Positions 25,401-34,227 of a DNA stretch of 64,000 nucleotides are shown in pieces. Source of the stretch: Kryptolebias marmoratus (Eukaryota; Chordata; Actinopteri; Cyprinodontiformes; Rivulidae); assembly GCF_001649575.2 (NCBI RefSeq), contig NC_051449.1, positions 11,098,101 through 11,162,100 of the forward strand. Direction: 5' to 3'. Numbering within the stretch: position 1 is the first letter of the stretch; every line of letters begins with the position of its first letter. The notes beneath the pieces were generated by a model, which saw only the letters and a program-made list of their open reading frames with translations, was not told where the DNA came from and did no database searches. A program made the translations under genes and the position numbers.

Positions 25401-28400
25401 AAACAACAATTGACTAAAAGGAGGGAGAGGATTTATAGCTGGCACGAAGATATAAAGATGACAGCAAAGAGACTAAAATAGACATGAAACAAATCAAGTC
25501 AATTAGCTGTGGTGGCCATCTTGAGTTAGGGTGATTCCAAGTTAGCTATAGATGTGCGTCCAATGGTTACTTTCTGAGAGTTTCTTTGAAATCCTTTCAG
25601 TAGTTCCTGAGATATTTTGCTAACACTACAGACTAACAAACACGTTTCTCTGTCAGCTGAAATTGTGATGTAAGTTAGAGTTGGTGTCAGGAGAGACAGC
25701 TTTATTTCAGGTAGAAACTCGAAAGAAAAAAGATGTTTTACAGCTCATCCTGAGCAACAAGCCGCACTCAGCCTCACAGAGAGAACTCCATCAGATGTTT
25801 CCTTCTGTCCACCGTAACTCCATGGTGTCACAAATGATTAAAGGCCTGATGGGAAACAGGAGCAGGAGGTGATTGTTTGGACCTCCTCATGAAGCAGCAG
25901 AGCGGTCTGGGTTCAAGGTGCTTTAGGAAGAGCTCTTCTGCCCCCTGCTGGAGGAAGTGAAGCTCTGCAGGGCTTCAGTCCAGACAGGAAACTGTCATCA
26001 GTGATGGAGGAAGTCTTTACACCATAAAGGCAACTAGAGCTCCACACAATGATGCCTTTTTTTCTCCAGAAGTTTTATGTTCCTGTAATTTTATGGTATG
26101 TCTGTAAAATGATCAAAGGACAGAATATTTTGTCACGCCCCGTTCAGAGGCGAAGACAAAAATAGGAGACAGACGAGCCGATCTATCCAAAACAATAATT
26201 TTATTTAATCCCACAACCTCTGGGAGAACTGCACAGCCAGTCAGAGAGAAGTCTGGACCAGTGCTGCTCACTCCGATCTGGTCCGGAGGCCAAACAAGCA
26301 GCCCGGTGGCTGACTAGATGTCAGTATTTAACAGCCATCCGGTGCGTTCAATTAGCAGCCCATCTACCTGCTTCCTGGAAAGAGACAAAGAGAACACCAC
26401 ATATTGGACTGTAGACCCCTGCTGGACAGGAAGGGATCGTCACAATTTAAAAATCAAAAGCTCTATTTAAGTAACTTTTTTACAATTTGGGGGAAATTAA
26501 ACCTAATTTGATTAAAGTTGAACAGAAATTTAAAGCAGTTCTTGATGACAACATATTTTTTTATTACCGATAATATCATAAGTGCTGTTTTTTTTTTTGT
26601 ATAAATCGCTGTTTTGTTTTGTTTTTTTCTAATTCTCCACAGAGATTACTTTACATTCTTATTAAATGTGGTGATTTAATTCCTCCTTGTCTCATTAAAC
26701 TGCCCAATTAAGGATGTTGGTCACTGACTGTAAACGCCTTCATGTAGTGTATATTAATGAAAAAAAAAAAGCCCATACAGAAGACAATTCACAGAGTTTC
26801 ATGTAGAATTTGTGGAGAATGTATTTGGTTCTTTAAATGAATTGAAGGTGTTTATCAGAATATCTCAGAGACACATCGGACTAGAGTTAAGAGCTTTGGA
26901 GGAAGCTGGACTTAATTTGGAAACTTAAACAGATAGAACTCCATCTCTCTCAGGGATTACTTGATTTTTCTTAAAGCATGACTCAAGTCCTTTCTTCTTT
27001 AATTCTATATTGCTGTTTTACCAGAGGAGATCCTGCAGACCCACGTAGCCCACTGGTGGTCTCCAGACGGGCTGCGCTTGGCCTACATGACCCTCAACGA
27101 CACGCTGGTGCCAAAAATGGAAGTCCCGTTCTTCACAGGCACCCCGTATCCCACCAGCCTGGACTATCATTACCCAAAAGTAAGCTTGCAGCCATCACAG
27201 CATACACACAGCTCTGCACATTTAGAGGGGATTTAATCTTTATTTTTCAGCAAAAATGCTTAAAATGACAAACAAAAGTGGGCTGCTAATTTTAGTGACC
27301 CCCATGGCACCCAAGTAACACAGTTTGTCTACAGATAAGGAGTCTGATTTAAGTATTGAGGCATTTATGAGGAATTTATGGACTTAAAGGACTTCTTTTG
27401 AATCTCTCTGGTTCTGAAACTGAAAGTTTTCTTACAGAAAATGTTAGATGACCCACGTGAACAACCACTGTACTTTATATTTGGGTTCAGTTCAGAGGCA
27501 CAAGCTTTGTTACGTGAAACTAAAATTTAAATAGCATCTCCCAATATTTAATATCCTGAGATAAAAGACAATAAACAAGAGAGCTTTCAATCTGTACAGT
27601 AAGATGTAGGAATGTTTCCTTTTAACCCTGATTTTGAGAGAAGCTGAGGAGAACCCAGGCTGGTACTAAATGTCCTCCTGACCTCTGCAGGCTGGAGAAG
27701 AGAACCCCGCAGTGCACCTGTCGGTGGCGAGCCTTCACGGGCCGCTGCACACGGTGGTGATGAAGAAACCCGACGACCCACGAATCGGGTGAGTGACAGG
27801 CTGCGCAAAGCTGCGAGCGCTAAAAATATCCCTGCGGGAGTTTCTTAAAGGAGCCAGAGCTGCTTCTGTCCCGGTCTGTCGTTTCAGGAAGGAGTTCTAC
27901 ATCACCTCGGTGAAATGGGCCACCAGCACTAAACTGGCTGTGAACTGGCTGAACCGGGCGCAGAACAACTCCATCCTCACGCTGTGCGAGGCCACCACCG
28001 GCGTCTGCATCAAGGTGACGGACTTACTAACACCAATTATGTCGGGTTTAAGTGTTTCCGTGGGGGGAATTTGACTTTTTTTGTGCAAAAAACCCAGAAG
28101 CGTGTGAGCTTTCAGGTCAACTGAGGTTGGCGCTGTAGTTGTTTTTTTTTAAAGAAATCCACATGAACTCTTTTCATTCTGCAAAAAACTTCAAACCCTT
28201 CACTGAAAATAGGCCCTAACAAGTGGACTCTTGCATCCCATGCAGTTAAAACTAAATTTTAAAAATCTTTTTGCTTTTATTCTACTTTTCAGCTTTGACT
28301 GAAAAGAAACTCTTTCCTTTTAAAAAGCCATTTTTTTGTTTCCTGCCCCTTCTGCTCACAGTCTGTGTTTATTTGTCTTTCATCTTTGGCCAGAATCATT

Positions 28401-31400
28401 TTACCAGATTCACTCTTTTTGTTAAGGCTTTTTATAAATTCGATAATGTTTTTTAAATTATAAGCAGTAAAGCCAAACTGACCAGTTGATTCTTGTTTCC
28501 TTGTAATTTACATAAATAAAGGCTTGCTGAAATACTCTTTTAGTACCTAAAATGCCAACATTCTATGTTTTAAATATGTATATTTTACTTTTTCTACTAT
28601 CCTTATGATGTTTAGCTGATTCTCAAACTGTTGTCTGCTTTATTTAACATTTGGGAAAACGGTAGCATGTATTGTTTTAAAAACCTGACATTTTATTCTT
28701 TGCAGAAACATGAAGATGAGAGTGACAGCTGGCTGCATCGGCAGGTACGTGATGAGAAACCTGCCAACCTGTTGAGGCAGAGCAGCTGCTCTATGTCTAA
28801 ATACTAACAAACAAAAAGGTCTGTGGGTACTTTTCAGTAGACGGATAAGTTTTTTTTTCTTCATTTGCAGAACGAAGCACCACTTTTTTCCAAAGACGGA
28901 CACAAGTTCTTCTTCACCAGAGCGATCCCTCAGGGTGGAAGAGGGAAGTTTTTCCACATCTCCATGTCCACCTCGCCGGTACGTGCTGACCGGCTGACCT
29001 TTCAGAGAAACATTTCTGGTTTGATGCAGTGTTTGTTTGGGTTTTTTTTTGTAGCCTAACACGAGCACAGACATCCTTCAGTCCCTTCCGTCTGGACCCT
29101 GGGACGTCACGAGCATCTTGGCCTACAATCATGACAGGAACCTCATGTGAGACCTCTTGTGCATTCATGTTTTTAACCGCTGGATACGCGAAATGTTATC
29201 CTTCTAACATCTGGATGGTTTGCAGATACTTTCTGAGCACCGAGGACGACCCGAAGCGAAGGCATTTGTACAGGTAGGTTTCAGAGTTTTCCCGATCCTC
29301 CTGCTTCTCCAGGAGCTGCTCACAGAGACGTTTCCACATGCGTCCCACAGCTCTGACACCATCCCTCCTTTCAACCGCTGCTGCCTGTCCTGCGAGCTCA
29401 AGTGTGGCTACGTGGACGTGGCATTCAGCCACGACATGCGCTACTTCCTGCTAAACTGCAAAGGTGAGCCTCTTTTATCTCTACATTTACCTTCCTTCTG
29501 GAGGATTGAAGGACTAACATGAGTGGATCTGAACGTGGTTTGTGTGTTGTTGTTTACAGGCTGCTTTCTGTCTTTCTTTTCTTTGTATTTATAGTTTAAA
29601 TACTGGCAAACAGCATCTCTGTTTCTAAGGAATCTAATTTGTTGAAGAAGCTCACTTCACAGAGAACCAGTGCCAGTGGCTCTCCTCATTAATTGGATCT
29701 TTAGAGAGCAGCTCCGCTGTGAAATAATAGGCTTCTCTGTGTTGAGAGGAAAGTTAATTATTGAATGTAAAGCTGACAGAGAGGGACTCTTTACGCCTTC
29801 TGTTAAAGACACAGTTAGGAAGGAGAGGGTTGCGTTTCAGTGTCTTGGTTTTTGGAGACATTTTAGGCCTTTTCGTAATGTTTAATTTGGTGTTTTTTCA
29901 GTCCTATAACCTCTTTCTTTCATTTGCGTTTTTAGGCCCAGACATACCGAGTGTGGCTGTCTACAAGACTGAGGGCAGGGAGAGTGAGTTTCAAGCTCCC
30001 AAATGAGCTGATTTCACTGCTGTTTCTTAAACACGATGAGCCCTTTACCAGATTTTCCACTTTAACCACAGAGGTGTTCGACGTGGAGACAAATGAGAGA
30101 GTAAACAACACGTACAACAACATGCAGATGCCCAAAGTGGAGAATAAGACCATCACCATTGACGATTACAGTACGTCTCCATCTGTCTGTCCTAATCTAC
30201 TGCAAAGTATTTGTTTCATAAGATGTGTCCTGATCCTTTTCTTTGTGTTGCAGCTCTGACGATGCAGATTCTGAAGCCAGCAGGATTCATAAATACAGCC
30301 CACTACCCTCTGCTGCTGATAGTGTGAGTGTTTTTTTTCCTCTTTACTTATTAACATCAACCAGGACAAAATGTTGATAATACCTGCCAAGAAATGCAAG
30401 AAAAAAAAGAGCAGCTGCCTCGAAGGCTTTAGGTTTTGCAGCAAAATACTGCCTTAAAAAGTCACAATCTTACCAAAATAAAAAACAAAGCAGCATTCCC
30501 TGAAGGAATGCATGTCACATGCACCCTGAATGCCAAAGTTTTAAACAAAGATCCTGTGATATCTGTCAGCACCCTTGCAGTATACGATAGGGATAACTCT
30601 CAGCTACTACCACGCCTAATTGTAGCTCAATATCTGCAGAGTTGACTGAGTTATAGCAATTTTTGTGTTTGATAAAGTCAAATAGCTGTGGCAGCCATCT
30701 TGACTCAAATTGATTCTGAAAAATAATGTGTCTAAGATGTACATCCAATGATTACTTTCTGAAAGTTTCAACAAAATCCAATCGGCGGTTCATGAGATAT
30801 CTTGCTAACAGACTCAAACAAACACCTTCCATGGGGGTTGGCCTCAATTAGGAACCTGTAAATGAAAAATAATCTCTCAGCAGCCCACTAATGATCATTT
30901 AAATGATTAATTATTGATGGGAACGTTAAAGAAAGCATTCGTGTTTCCCAGTGACGGGACGCCTGGCGGGCAGATGGTGACGGAGCAGTTCCAGGTGGAC
31001 TGGGCCACCGTCCTCGTCAGCAGCTTCAGCACCATCGTGATCCGCTTCGACGGCCACGGCAGCGGCTTTCGGGGCACCAACCTCCTCCACAAGGTCCGCC
31101 AGAGGCTGGGGGAGCTGGAGGAGCGGGACCAGCTGGAGGCGCTCAGGTCAGACCTTCCCTCCACCTGTGATCCGGACTGAATCCTGGAGAGGGAGGGCGT
31201 CGTTTAACTTGTTCCTCATTTTCAGGTTTATAACCAAAGAGCCCTACATCGATAAGGCTCGAATGGGAGTCTATGGAAAGGTAAAGCGTCCACCAGTGGT
31301 AAAGGAAACATAAATTAGATTCTTATACACATTAACCTCTCACAGCGTGTGTTGCCCTGTCCTTTTGTTCCAGGCCTATGGGGGATATTTGGCAACGTTA

Positions 31401-33443
31401 CTTTTGAGCTCTGATAAGTTCAGTCAGCTGAAATGCGGAGCTGCTGTCTCACCCATCACGGATTTCAAGCTTTATGGTAAAACTTTCCTCCGTTTGTTTT
31501 GATTTTTTTTTTTTTTTTCTTCTTGAGAGTCTTAAATCTCAAAAAGAGAATCTAAAAAAAACAACTTTTTTTTTATTCTCCGAACTGCAGCGTCGGCTTT
31601 CTCAGAGCGGTACCTCGGCCCAAAGACAGACTCCAGAGTGTACACGGTAACGTGTTTAATCTTCGTTATGCTAATAACCCGTCGCGTTGAACCGAAACAC
31701 ACAGAGAAATCATTAATATTTCTTTTTTCCCTCTCTTCTCTCCAGAAGGCAAATTTAGCTCACAGAGCGGATCAGCTGCTGGAGAAACAGTATCTAATAA
31801 TCCACCCAACAGCTGATGGTAGCACACGATCATATACAGTATACTTGTATTATTGTTTGTTTAAATGCTGCGTAAGAGAGGTAATTGTCCTTACAGTCTG
31901 TGAGTTTAATGTGTGCTTTGTCTCCCATCGCAGAAAAGGTTCACTTCCAGCACACAGCCAAATTTATCAACCATTTAATCAGCGAGAAGGCCAATTACAC
32001 CCTACAGGTGAGCTGCAGTCGCAAACAAAGGGGAAAGGGCAATTATGTTTTCGCTTGTGATTGTGTGTGTGTGTGTGTGTGTGTGTCTCACGGACTACAA
32101 GATGAATATTATTAAAACTCAACTGGTCAGGGATCAGTGTATACAGCTTTGGTTGGGGAACAAAGCCTCTGTTATTTTAGGGAAATATTTTCTCCACGTC
32201 TTCGCTTTATTCTGGATTTCAGCTGCTCCATGGTTCAGGATCTGTTGCTGTGCTTTTTATTTTATATATTTTTAAAGTTTTTTTAAATGAGTGACAGCTC
32301 TGAAACGAGACTCATCAGGGAAGCCTTGGTTTGGGCCATCCAGTCATGGTGCAACCTGACCGTCCTGTCCTCTCAGACAGTCTGTCCAGGAGACAATAAA
32401 CTCTGGACGGTCCTTTTTTTTTGTTACAAAACCCTGACCGTTCCTCCATCTGTAGTAGGAGAATAAACCCAGGCTGGGGTAGAAAGAAGGGGAGATAGTT
32501 CACAAATTAATAAGAAGGTAATAAAAAGAATTACCCGTCCTGCTCATCTCTGCAGATTCCCTGACACGATCTGTTCTTGTTTCCTTCTCCCTGACAAACC
32601 AGTTCCTCGTGTGGTTAATCCCTGTTAGACCCTCGAACTGCGTCAAGACCTAAATAAATCAAACAAGCAAGATGTGAGAAGAGGAAACTATCCTCCAAAT
32701 GTGTTCAGTCTCAAAAACTACAAGAGCAGCACCACTGACTCACCAAAGAGTCAGGCTGTGGTGGTTCTGGTGTATATTATTTAAATGGTAAATTATGATG
32801 TTGCATATTGTGATGCAGAAACTAGCTTTGTTCAGTGGGAGGATCTACGGTAGGTTGAGTTTCCTTCAGTAGGATTAAACTTGATTTACTCTACTTTTAT
32901 TAACTAATCATGAAATTACCTGTTGTTACTGAAACTGAATATTTCTTAGATATGTTTCTGTTCTGATGCCATTATCCTGACTTGTTTCAAATGGCATAAA
33001 AAGCAACGTCTAAACTTTTCCTAACCTTACTAATCAGCTGCTATAGTAAACCAAATGACCCAGAGTTTAGTTTGCCTTTTGTCCATGCTCAACTCCTTCA
33101 GTTTGTTTCCTAAAATTCAGACTACTGGATTGTTTTTGTGTGTGTGTGTGTGATCTCACCTCCAGCATCAGAACTCCGGAGAAATATTTATATTGATGCG
33201 AGGAATGTGTGGAAAAAAGGATCATTTTTATAAACGGGGTGACTAGTTGTTTCATTGCAGCTCTATAAGACCTGATTATTCGTGTCTACACAGATCTACC
33301 CGGACGAGGGACACTTCCTTCACAGCGAGGGGACGCGGCAGCACCTGAGCCAGTCCCTCGTCAACTTCTTCGAGGAGTGTTTCCGGGAGCCAGAGGTGCT
33401 CGTCAACGACGACGAGCAGGAGGAGATGGAGGAAGACAGTTAA
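6545..33443 (+). CDS. dpp6: Dipeptidyl peptidase-like protein 6 (DPP6), 25 exons, 5' partial
   Basis: Type II membrane glycoprotein of the DPP4 family that has lost peptidase activity. In this family DPP6 binds Kv4 channels with KChIPs, promotes surface delivery and speeds inactivation in neurons. The 25 visible exons join in phase to 780 codons plus TAA. Using visible-residue numbering: short cytosolic end with PPQRNWKG (7-14), one membrane helix (14-36), an eight-blade beta-propeller region (about 40-540) and an alpha/beta-hydrolase region (about 541-780). The double-Glu motif DWLYEEE (209-215), Asp706 and His738 of the DPP4 active site remain, but the nucleophile motif reads GKAYGG with Ala630 in place of Ser. 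N-glycosylation sequons (NDT, NNS, NTS, NNT, NKT, NYT) fit an extracellular domain. [16 protein letters not shown] and [10 protein letters not shown] favour DPP6 over DPP10. The N-terminal exon is not visible. Whether this is teleost copy a or b is not decided. Confidence 0.95.
6660..9679. other. DPP6 intron 1, first part
   Basis: No coding signal. 7600-7960 is T-rich and resembles a retroelement tail, but I could not assign it. 8930-9100 is a balanced-composition block with TAAT motifs. Confidence 0.4.
9680..10375 (-). mobile_element. Degraded non-LTR retrotransposon remnant, split by the MITE
   Basis: Before and after the MITE, the sequence resembles the reverse-transcriptase part of a common fish LINE in antisense. 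Resembling pieces are ctcatgaccatagttgtggg, gagagctttgcatttaggct and ctcttcaccacaactgg. Further ones are cgtcatctgcaaaacaagca (complement of a codon series near the RT Asp-Asp) and, after the MITE, cctgtccatgaacacctcaa. No open frame remains. The family assignment is from memory of sequence style. Confidence 0.55.
10115..10328. mobile_element. hAT-type MITE with long inverted repeats
   Basis: A 214-bp non-autonomous DNA transposon in a DPP6 intron. It starts CAGTGGTGTCCAATCC and ends GGATTGGCCACCCCTG. About 75 bp at each end are inverted repeats with around five mismatches, including the CTGGTCCTCGAGGGCCAC block. The flanking 8-bp copies CTTTAGAT at 10107-10114 and 10329-10336 are the target length of hAT elements. 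No coding capacity. This sequence type is common in fish genomes. Confidence 0.9.
10514..10612 (+). CDS. dpp6: DPP6 exon 2: juxtamembrane
   Basis: Joins exon 1 through a split AGT codon. It encodes [10 protein letters not shown] and IHDPESKW, the start of the extracellular domain. The donor is gtaggt. Confidence 0.93.
10613..15311. other. DPP6 intron 2
   Basis: No exon found. 12000-12420 (T-rich) and 14100-14690 (A-rich, containing acacaggtgtggagtaatta) look like opposite-strand copies of one retroelement tail type. 12950-13260 is a possible conserved non-coding block. Confidence 0.4.
15312..15406 (+). CDS. dpp6: DPP6 exon 3: propeller blade 1
   Basis: Joins exon 2 by a split GAC codon and ends in phase 0 at gtaagt. 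Encodes [17 protein letters not shown], matching the first propeller strands of the family. Confidence 0.9.
16191..16265 (+). CDS. dpp6: DPP6 exon 4: propeller
   Basis: Phase 0 to phase 0, 25 codons. Encodes [16 protein letters not shown], equivalent to the family segment YEISPDREYALFSYN. Acceptor atccag, donor gtaaaa. Confidence 0.9.
16345..16397 (+). CDS. dpp6: DPP6 exon 5: propeller
   Basis: 53 nt after a 79-bp intron. Encodes [15 protein letters not shown], close to the family IYQHSYTGYYVL. Ends in phase 2 at gtaaga. Confidence 0.9.
16758..16839 (+). CDS. dpp6: DPP6 exon 6: propeller
   Basis: Completes a split CAG codon. Encodes LNPPEV and [11 protein letters not shown], a hallmark of the DPP6/DPP10 group. 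Ends in phase 0 at gtaggc. Confidence 0.93.
16840..20819. other. DPP6 intron 6, first part
   Basis: No exon. AT-rich with homopolymers and a TTTA microsatellite. 19735-19905 is a compositionally distinct block with several TAAT cores. Confidence 0.4.
19372..19407. repeat. (TTTA)n microsatellite
   Basis: Continuous TTTA units in the intron between DPP6 exons 6 and 7. Confidence 0.95.
20820..21350 (-). mobile_element. RTE-like LINE fragment, internally deleted
   Basis: On the - strand two frames resemble fish RTE-type reverse transcriptase. 21345 to 21101 encodes [20 protein letters not shown], then [12 protein letters not shown] and [10 protein letters not shown], with the catalytic FADD. 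21088 to 20897 encodes [20 protein letters not shown], then [20 protein letters not shown], the region after the reverse transcriptase. The expected segment between them is missing, so the copy is dead. The exact clade is tentative. Confidence 0.8.
21351..22029. other. DPP6 intron 6, end
   Basis: Nothing recognised beyond the splice acceptor of exon 7. Confidence 0.5.
22030..22150 (+). CDS. dpp6: DPP6 exon 7: propeller, double-Glu start
   Basis: Encodes [22 protein letters not shown] and ADWLYE. The last residues begin the double-Glu motif, which in DPP4 holds the substrate N-terminus. The exon ends one base into the next Glu codon. Confidence 0.95.
22985..23110. repeat. Possible DNA-transposon end
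   Basis: aaaagagccacacgtggccc and caggttgcagacccccggtc resemble the end of a common vertebrate hAT-type element. Only one end is recognisable. Confidence 0.35.
23936..23980. other. Perfect 18-bp hairpin in DPP6 intron
   Basis: Arms 23936-23953 and 23963-23980 are exact reverse complements, with a 9-base loop. Each arm also holds an internal CACAGGAA repeat. The short stem is below the usual miRNA precursor size. Function unknown. Confidence 0.85.
24430..24850 (-). repeat. Dispersed repeat, one or two inverted copies
   Basis: On the - strand, 24850-24735 carries equivalents of the same family (complement of tcatgaccactgaatgg-type text, here catgaaccactgaatggatt), and 24580-24430 carries cagctacggcagccatcttg. 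Diverged; boundaries are uncertain. Confidence 0.5.
25490..25655 (+). repeat. Dispersed repeat, copy 3 (partial)
   Basis: Matches the distal part of copy 2: gtggccatcttgagttag, gtccaatggttactttctga and gagatattttgctaac. Confidence 0.65.
26131..26444. mobile_element. Possible non-autonomous element bounded by TGTCACG / CGTCACA
   Basis: About 314 bp with imperfect short inverted ends (tgtcacgcc and gatcgtcaca), more GC-rich than the surrounding intron, with attt on both sides. No coding capacity. Only suggestive. Confidence 0.3.
27025..27179 (+). CDS. dpp6: DPP6 exon 8: propeller
   Basis: Completes the second Glu of DWLYEEE, then encodes [13 protein letters not shown], an NDT glycosylation sequon and DYHYPK. 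Ends in phase 0 at gtaagc. Confidence 0.95.
27691..27788 (+). CDS. dpp6: DPP6 exon 9: propeller
   Basis: Encodes [17 protein letters not shown] and KKPDDPRI, matching the family AGSENPSISLHV and PPDDPRM segments. Ends in phase 2. Confidence 0.93.
27888..28014 (+). CDS. dpp6: DPP6 exon 10: propeller
   Basis: Encodes [17 protein letters not shown] and [19 protein letters not shown]. Strongly conserved in the family and includes an NNS sequon. Preceded by a 99-bp intron. Confidence 0.95.
28015..28705. other. DPP6 intron 10
   Basis: T-rich intron, nothing recognised. Confidence 0.5.
28706..28744 (+). CDS. dpp6: DPP6 exon 11: 13-codon exon
   Basis: Encodes [13 protein letters not shown] in phase 0 at both ends. 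This segment separates DPP6 (KHEDES) from DPP10 (KYEMTS). Confidence 0.93.
28871..28978 (+). CDS. dpp6: DPP6 exon 12: propeller
   Basis: 36 codons encoding [15 protein letters not shown] and [14 protein letters not shown], nearly identical in character to mammalian DPP6. Confidence 0.95.
29055..29146 (+). CDS. dpp6: DPP6 exon 13: propeller
   Basis: Encodes [20 protein letters not shown] and ILAYN. Contains an NTS sequon. The preceding intron is 76 bp. Ends in phase 2. Confidence 0.92.
29226..29273 (+). CDS. dpp6: DPP6 exon 14: propeller
   Basis: 48 nt encoding [16 protein letters not shown], the conserved FLSTE strand. Ends in phase 2 at gtaggt. Confidence 0.93.
29351..29463 (+). CDS. dpp6: DPP6 exon 15: cysteine-rich propeller segment
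   Basis: Encodes [20 protein letters not shown] and FLLNCKG. The cysteine cluster matches the family disulfide region (NRQCLSC). The preceding intron is 77 bp. Confidence 0.93.
29464..29935. other. DPP6 intron 15
   Basis: Nothing recognised. Confidence 0.5.
29936..29983 (+). CDS. dpp6: DPP6 exon 16
   Basis: Encodes [16 protein letters not shown], aligned with the family GPGVPMVTVHNT. Ends in phase 1 before an 88-bp intron. Confidence 0.88.
30072..30170 (+). CDS. dpp6: DPP6 exon 17: propeller end
   Basis: Encodes [30 protein letters not shown]. Two sequons (NNT, NKT). This is the link between propeller and hydrolase regions. Confidence 0.92.
30254..30323 (+). CDS. dpp6: DPP6 exon 18: hydrolase start
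   Basis: Encodes [10 protein letters not shown] and HYPLLLIV, matching the family MQILKPATF and HYPLLLVV. Ends in phase 2. Confidence 0.93.
30475..30835 (+). repeat. Dispersed repeat, copy 2
   Basis: Best-preserved copy, lying in the intron between DPP6 exons 18 and 19. Contains tcagctactaccacgcctaa, gcagccatcttgactca, catccaatgattactttctg and atgagatatcttgctaacag. Confidence 0.7.
30952..31146 (+). CDS. dpp6: DPP6 exon 19: hydrolase region
   Basis: Encodes [31 protein letters not shown] and [14 protein letters not shown]. The GHGSGFRG segment matches the family GRGSGFQG. GC-rich compared with its flanking introns. Confidence 0.95.
31226..31280 (+). CDS. dpp6: DPP6 exon 20: leads to nucleophile elbow
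   Basis: Encodes [18 protein letters not shown]. It ends just before the residue that is the catalytic serine in DPP4, so the elbow motif GK-AYGG is split between this and the next exon. Confidence 0.93.
31374..31476 (+). CDS. dpp6: DPP6 exon 21: altered nucleophile, hydrolase
   Basis: Encodes [11 protein letters not shown] and [14 protein letters not shown]. The first codon, GCC, places Ala where active DPP4 enzymes carry Ser, so the protein cannot use the usual serine-protease mechanism. Confidence 0.95.
31591..31646 (+). CDS. dpp6: DPP6 exon 22: hydrolase
   Basis: Encodes [19 protein letters not shown], matching the family [10 protein letters not shown]. Confidence 0.94.
31746..31818 (+). 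CDS. dpp6: DPP6 exon 23: Asp of former triad
   Basis: Encodes [16 protein letters not shown] and LIIHPTAD. The final Asp corresponds to the triad Asp of DPP4 and is kept. Confidence 0.94.
31934..32007 (+). CDS. dpp6: DPP6 exon 24
   Basis: Encodes [15 protein letters not shown] and EKANYTLQ, the usual VHFQHTAE region, with an NYT sequon. Ends in phase 0. Confidence 0.94.
32008..33293. other. DPP6 last intron
   Basis: Contains the TG microsatellite; otherwise nothing recognised. Confidence 0.5.
32062..32086. repeat. (TG)n microsatellite
   Basis: Twelve TG units in the last DPP6 intron. Confidence 0.95.
33294..33443 (+). CDS. dpp6: DPP6 exon 25: C-terminus and stop
   Basis: Encodes [18 protein letters not shown], then FFEECF and an acidic tail ending EEMEEDS with TAA at 33441-33443. 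The His of DEGH corresponds to the triad His. The acidic end resembles the mammalian DPP6 tail. Confidence 0.95.
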   Translation: MYPDEGHFLHSEGTRQHLSQSLVNFFEECFREPEVLVNDDEQEEMEEDS

Positions 33444-33941
33444 AGCTGCCGCTCTGAGCCGCCCCGGCCCAACTACAGTACCACAGCACAACATGCAACA
33501 AGTCTGTCTAAGCCCCAAAATCCTCCCCCCTCCCTCCCTTCCTCAAATCTGATCTCAACTCTAATCTGAAGCATCCTGCATGTGCAAACAGGGCGTCCGC
33601 CTGCAACCCACCCCCCCTCTGCTCGCCTCATGCTGGCGGTTGTCATGGAAACCAGCCAGACAGAGGCTGAAGACTACTCAGATGTGAACAGTTGCATCTC
33701 TCTATAAATATTTGGACTAGAGCTCCCTCTGGTGGACAAATAGAGGCTCAACATCCATCCGTAAACAGGTGCTTCGCAGGATATTTCCCTGCGAAGAGAA
33801 GCTCGTTAGGTTGAGAGTTAATTCTTTAAATGCTGCCAATTTCCGATAACCTTGCCAACTAACTTGCTGATTATCGTGTTCATAATTATTGCGACTTGTT
33901 TCTCAGATTCTCTGTTCAGTGTCTTAAAGTTGTGTATGTGT

Positions 33942-33969
33942 GTGAGAGAGAGAGAGCGCGAGAGAGAGA
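33942..33969. repeat. GA-rich microsatellite in DPP6 3' UTR
   Basis: GAGA units broken by a GCGC step. Confidence 0.9.
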
Positions 33970-34192
33970 GGCTGTTTGGTTGCATTTGTCTTTTAGAAAA
34001 TCGAAGGCACAATGTTTGTGTTACGCGCAGAAAAGTAACATTTCAAACATTTTATCTGTTCCCACCCTCCTGGGACGAACTGGGTTTAGTCACTGTGCCT
34101 TACTGTGGGTGAGACGGTCACATTAGGAGCCCACACGACACCAGAAGCGACAGCCGAACCTCGTCTTCGAGCAAAGCTGTGACTCATTTCAC

Positions 34193-34198
34193 AATAAA
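34193..34198 (+). terminator. dpp6: Candidate poly(A) signal, DPP6
   Basis: AATAAA, 750 bp after the DPP6 stop codon. Confidence 0.5.
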
Positions 34199-34221
34199 TT
34201 AGGAAGAGTGTAACACAAAAT

Positions 34222-34227
34222 AATAAA
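34222..34227 (+). terminator. dpp6: Second candidate poly(A) signal, DPP6
   Basis: AATAAA 24 bp after the first hexamer. TG-rich sequence follows about 150 bp later. Which of the two is used cannot be told from the sequence. Confidence 0.4.

Larger units (their letters stand above)
22151..27024. other. DPP6 intron 7
   Basis: Repeat-rich: a possible hAT end, the hairpin at 23936-23980, inverted and direct copies of the dispersed repeat, and the TGTCACG-bounded element. 23690-23830 has several TAATTA-type motifs. No exon seen. Confidence 0.5.
33444..34227 (+). other. dpp6: DPP6 3' UTR (approximate)
   Basis: Follows the stop codon without a long coding frame. Contains C-rich tracts, a GA-rich microsatellite at about 33942-33969, and two AATAAA hexamers near the end. 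The true 3' end could extend to about 34490. Confidence 0.6.

Noticed and set aside
6545..33443. Assignment to DPP10
   Set aside because: Some segments (LNPPEV, IFNG) also fit DPP10, but [14 protein letters not shown] and [10 protein letters not shown] are typical of DPP6.
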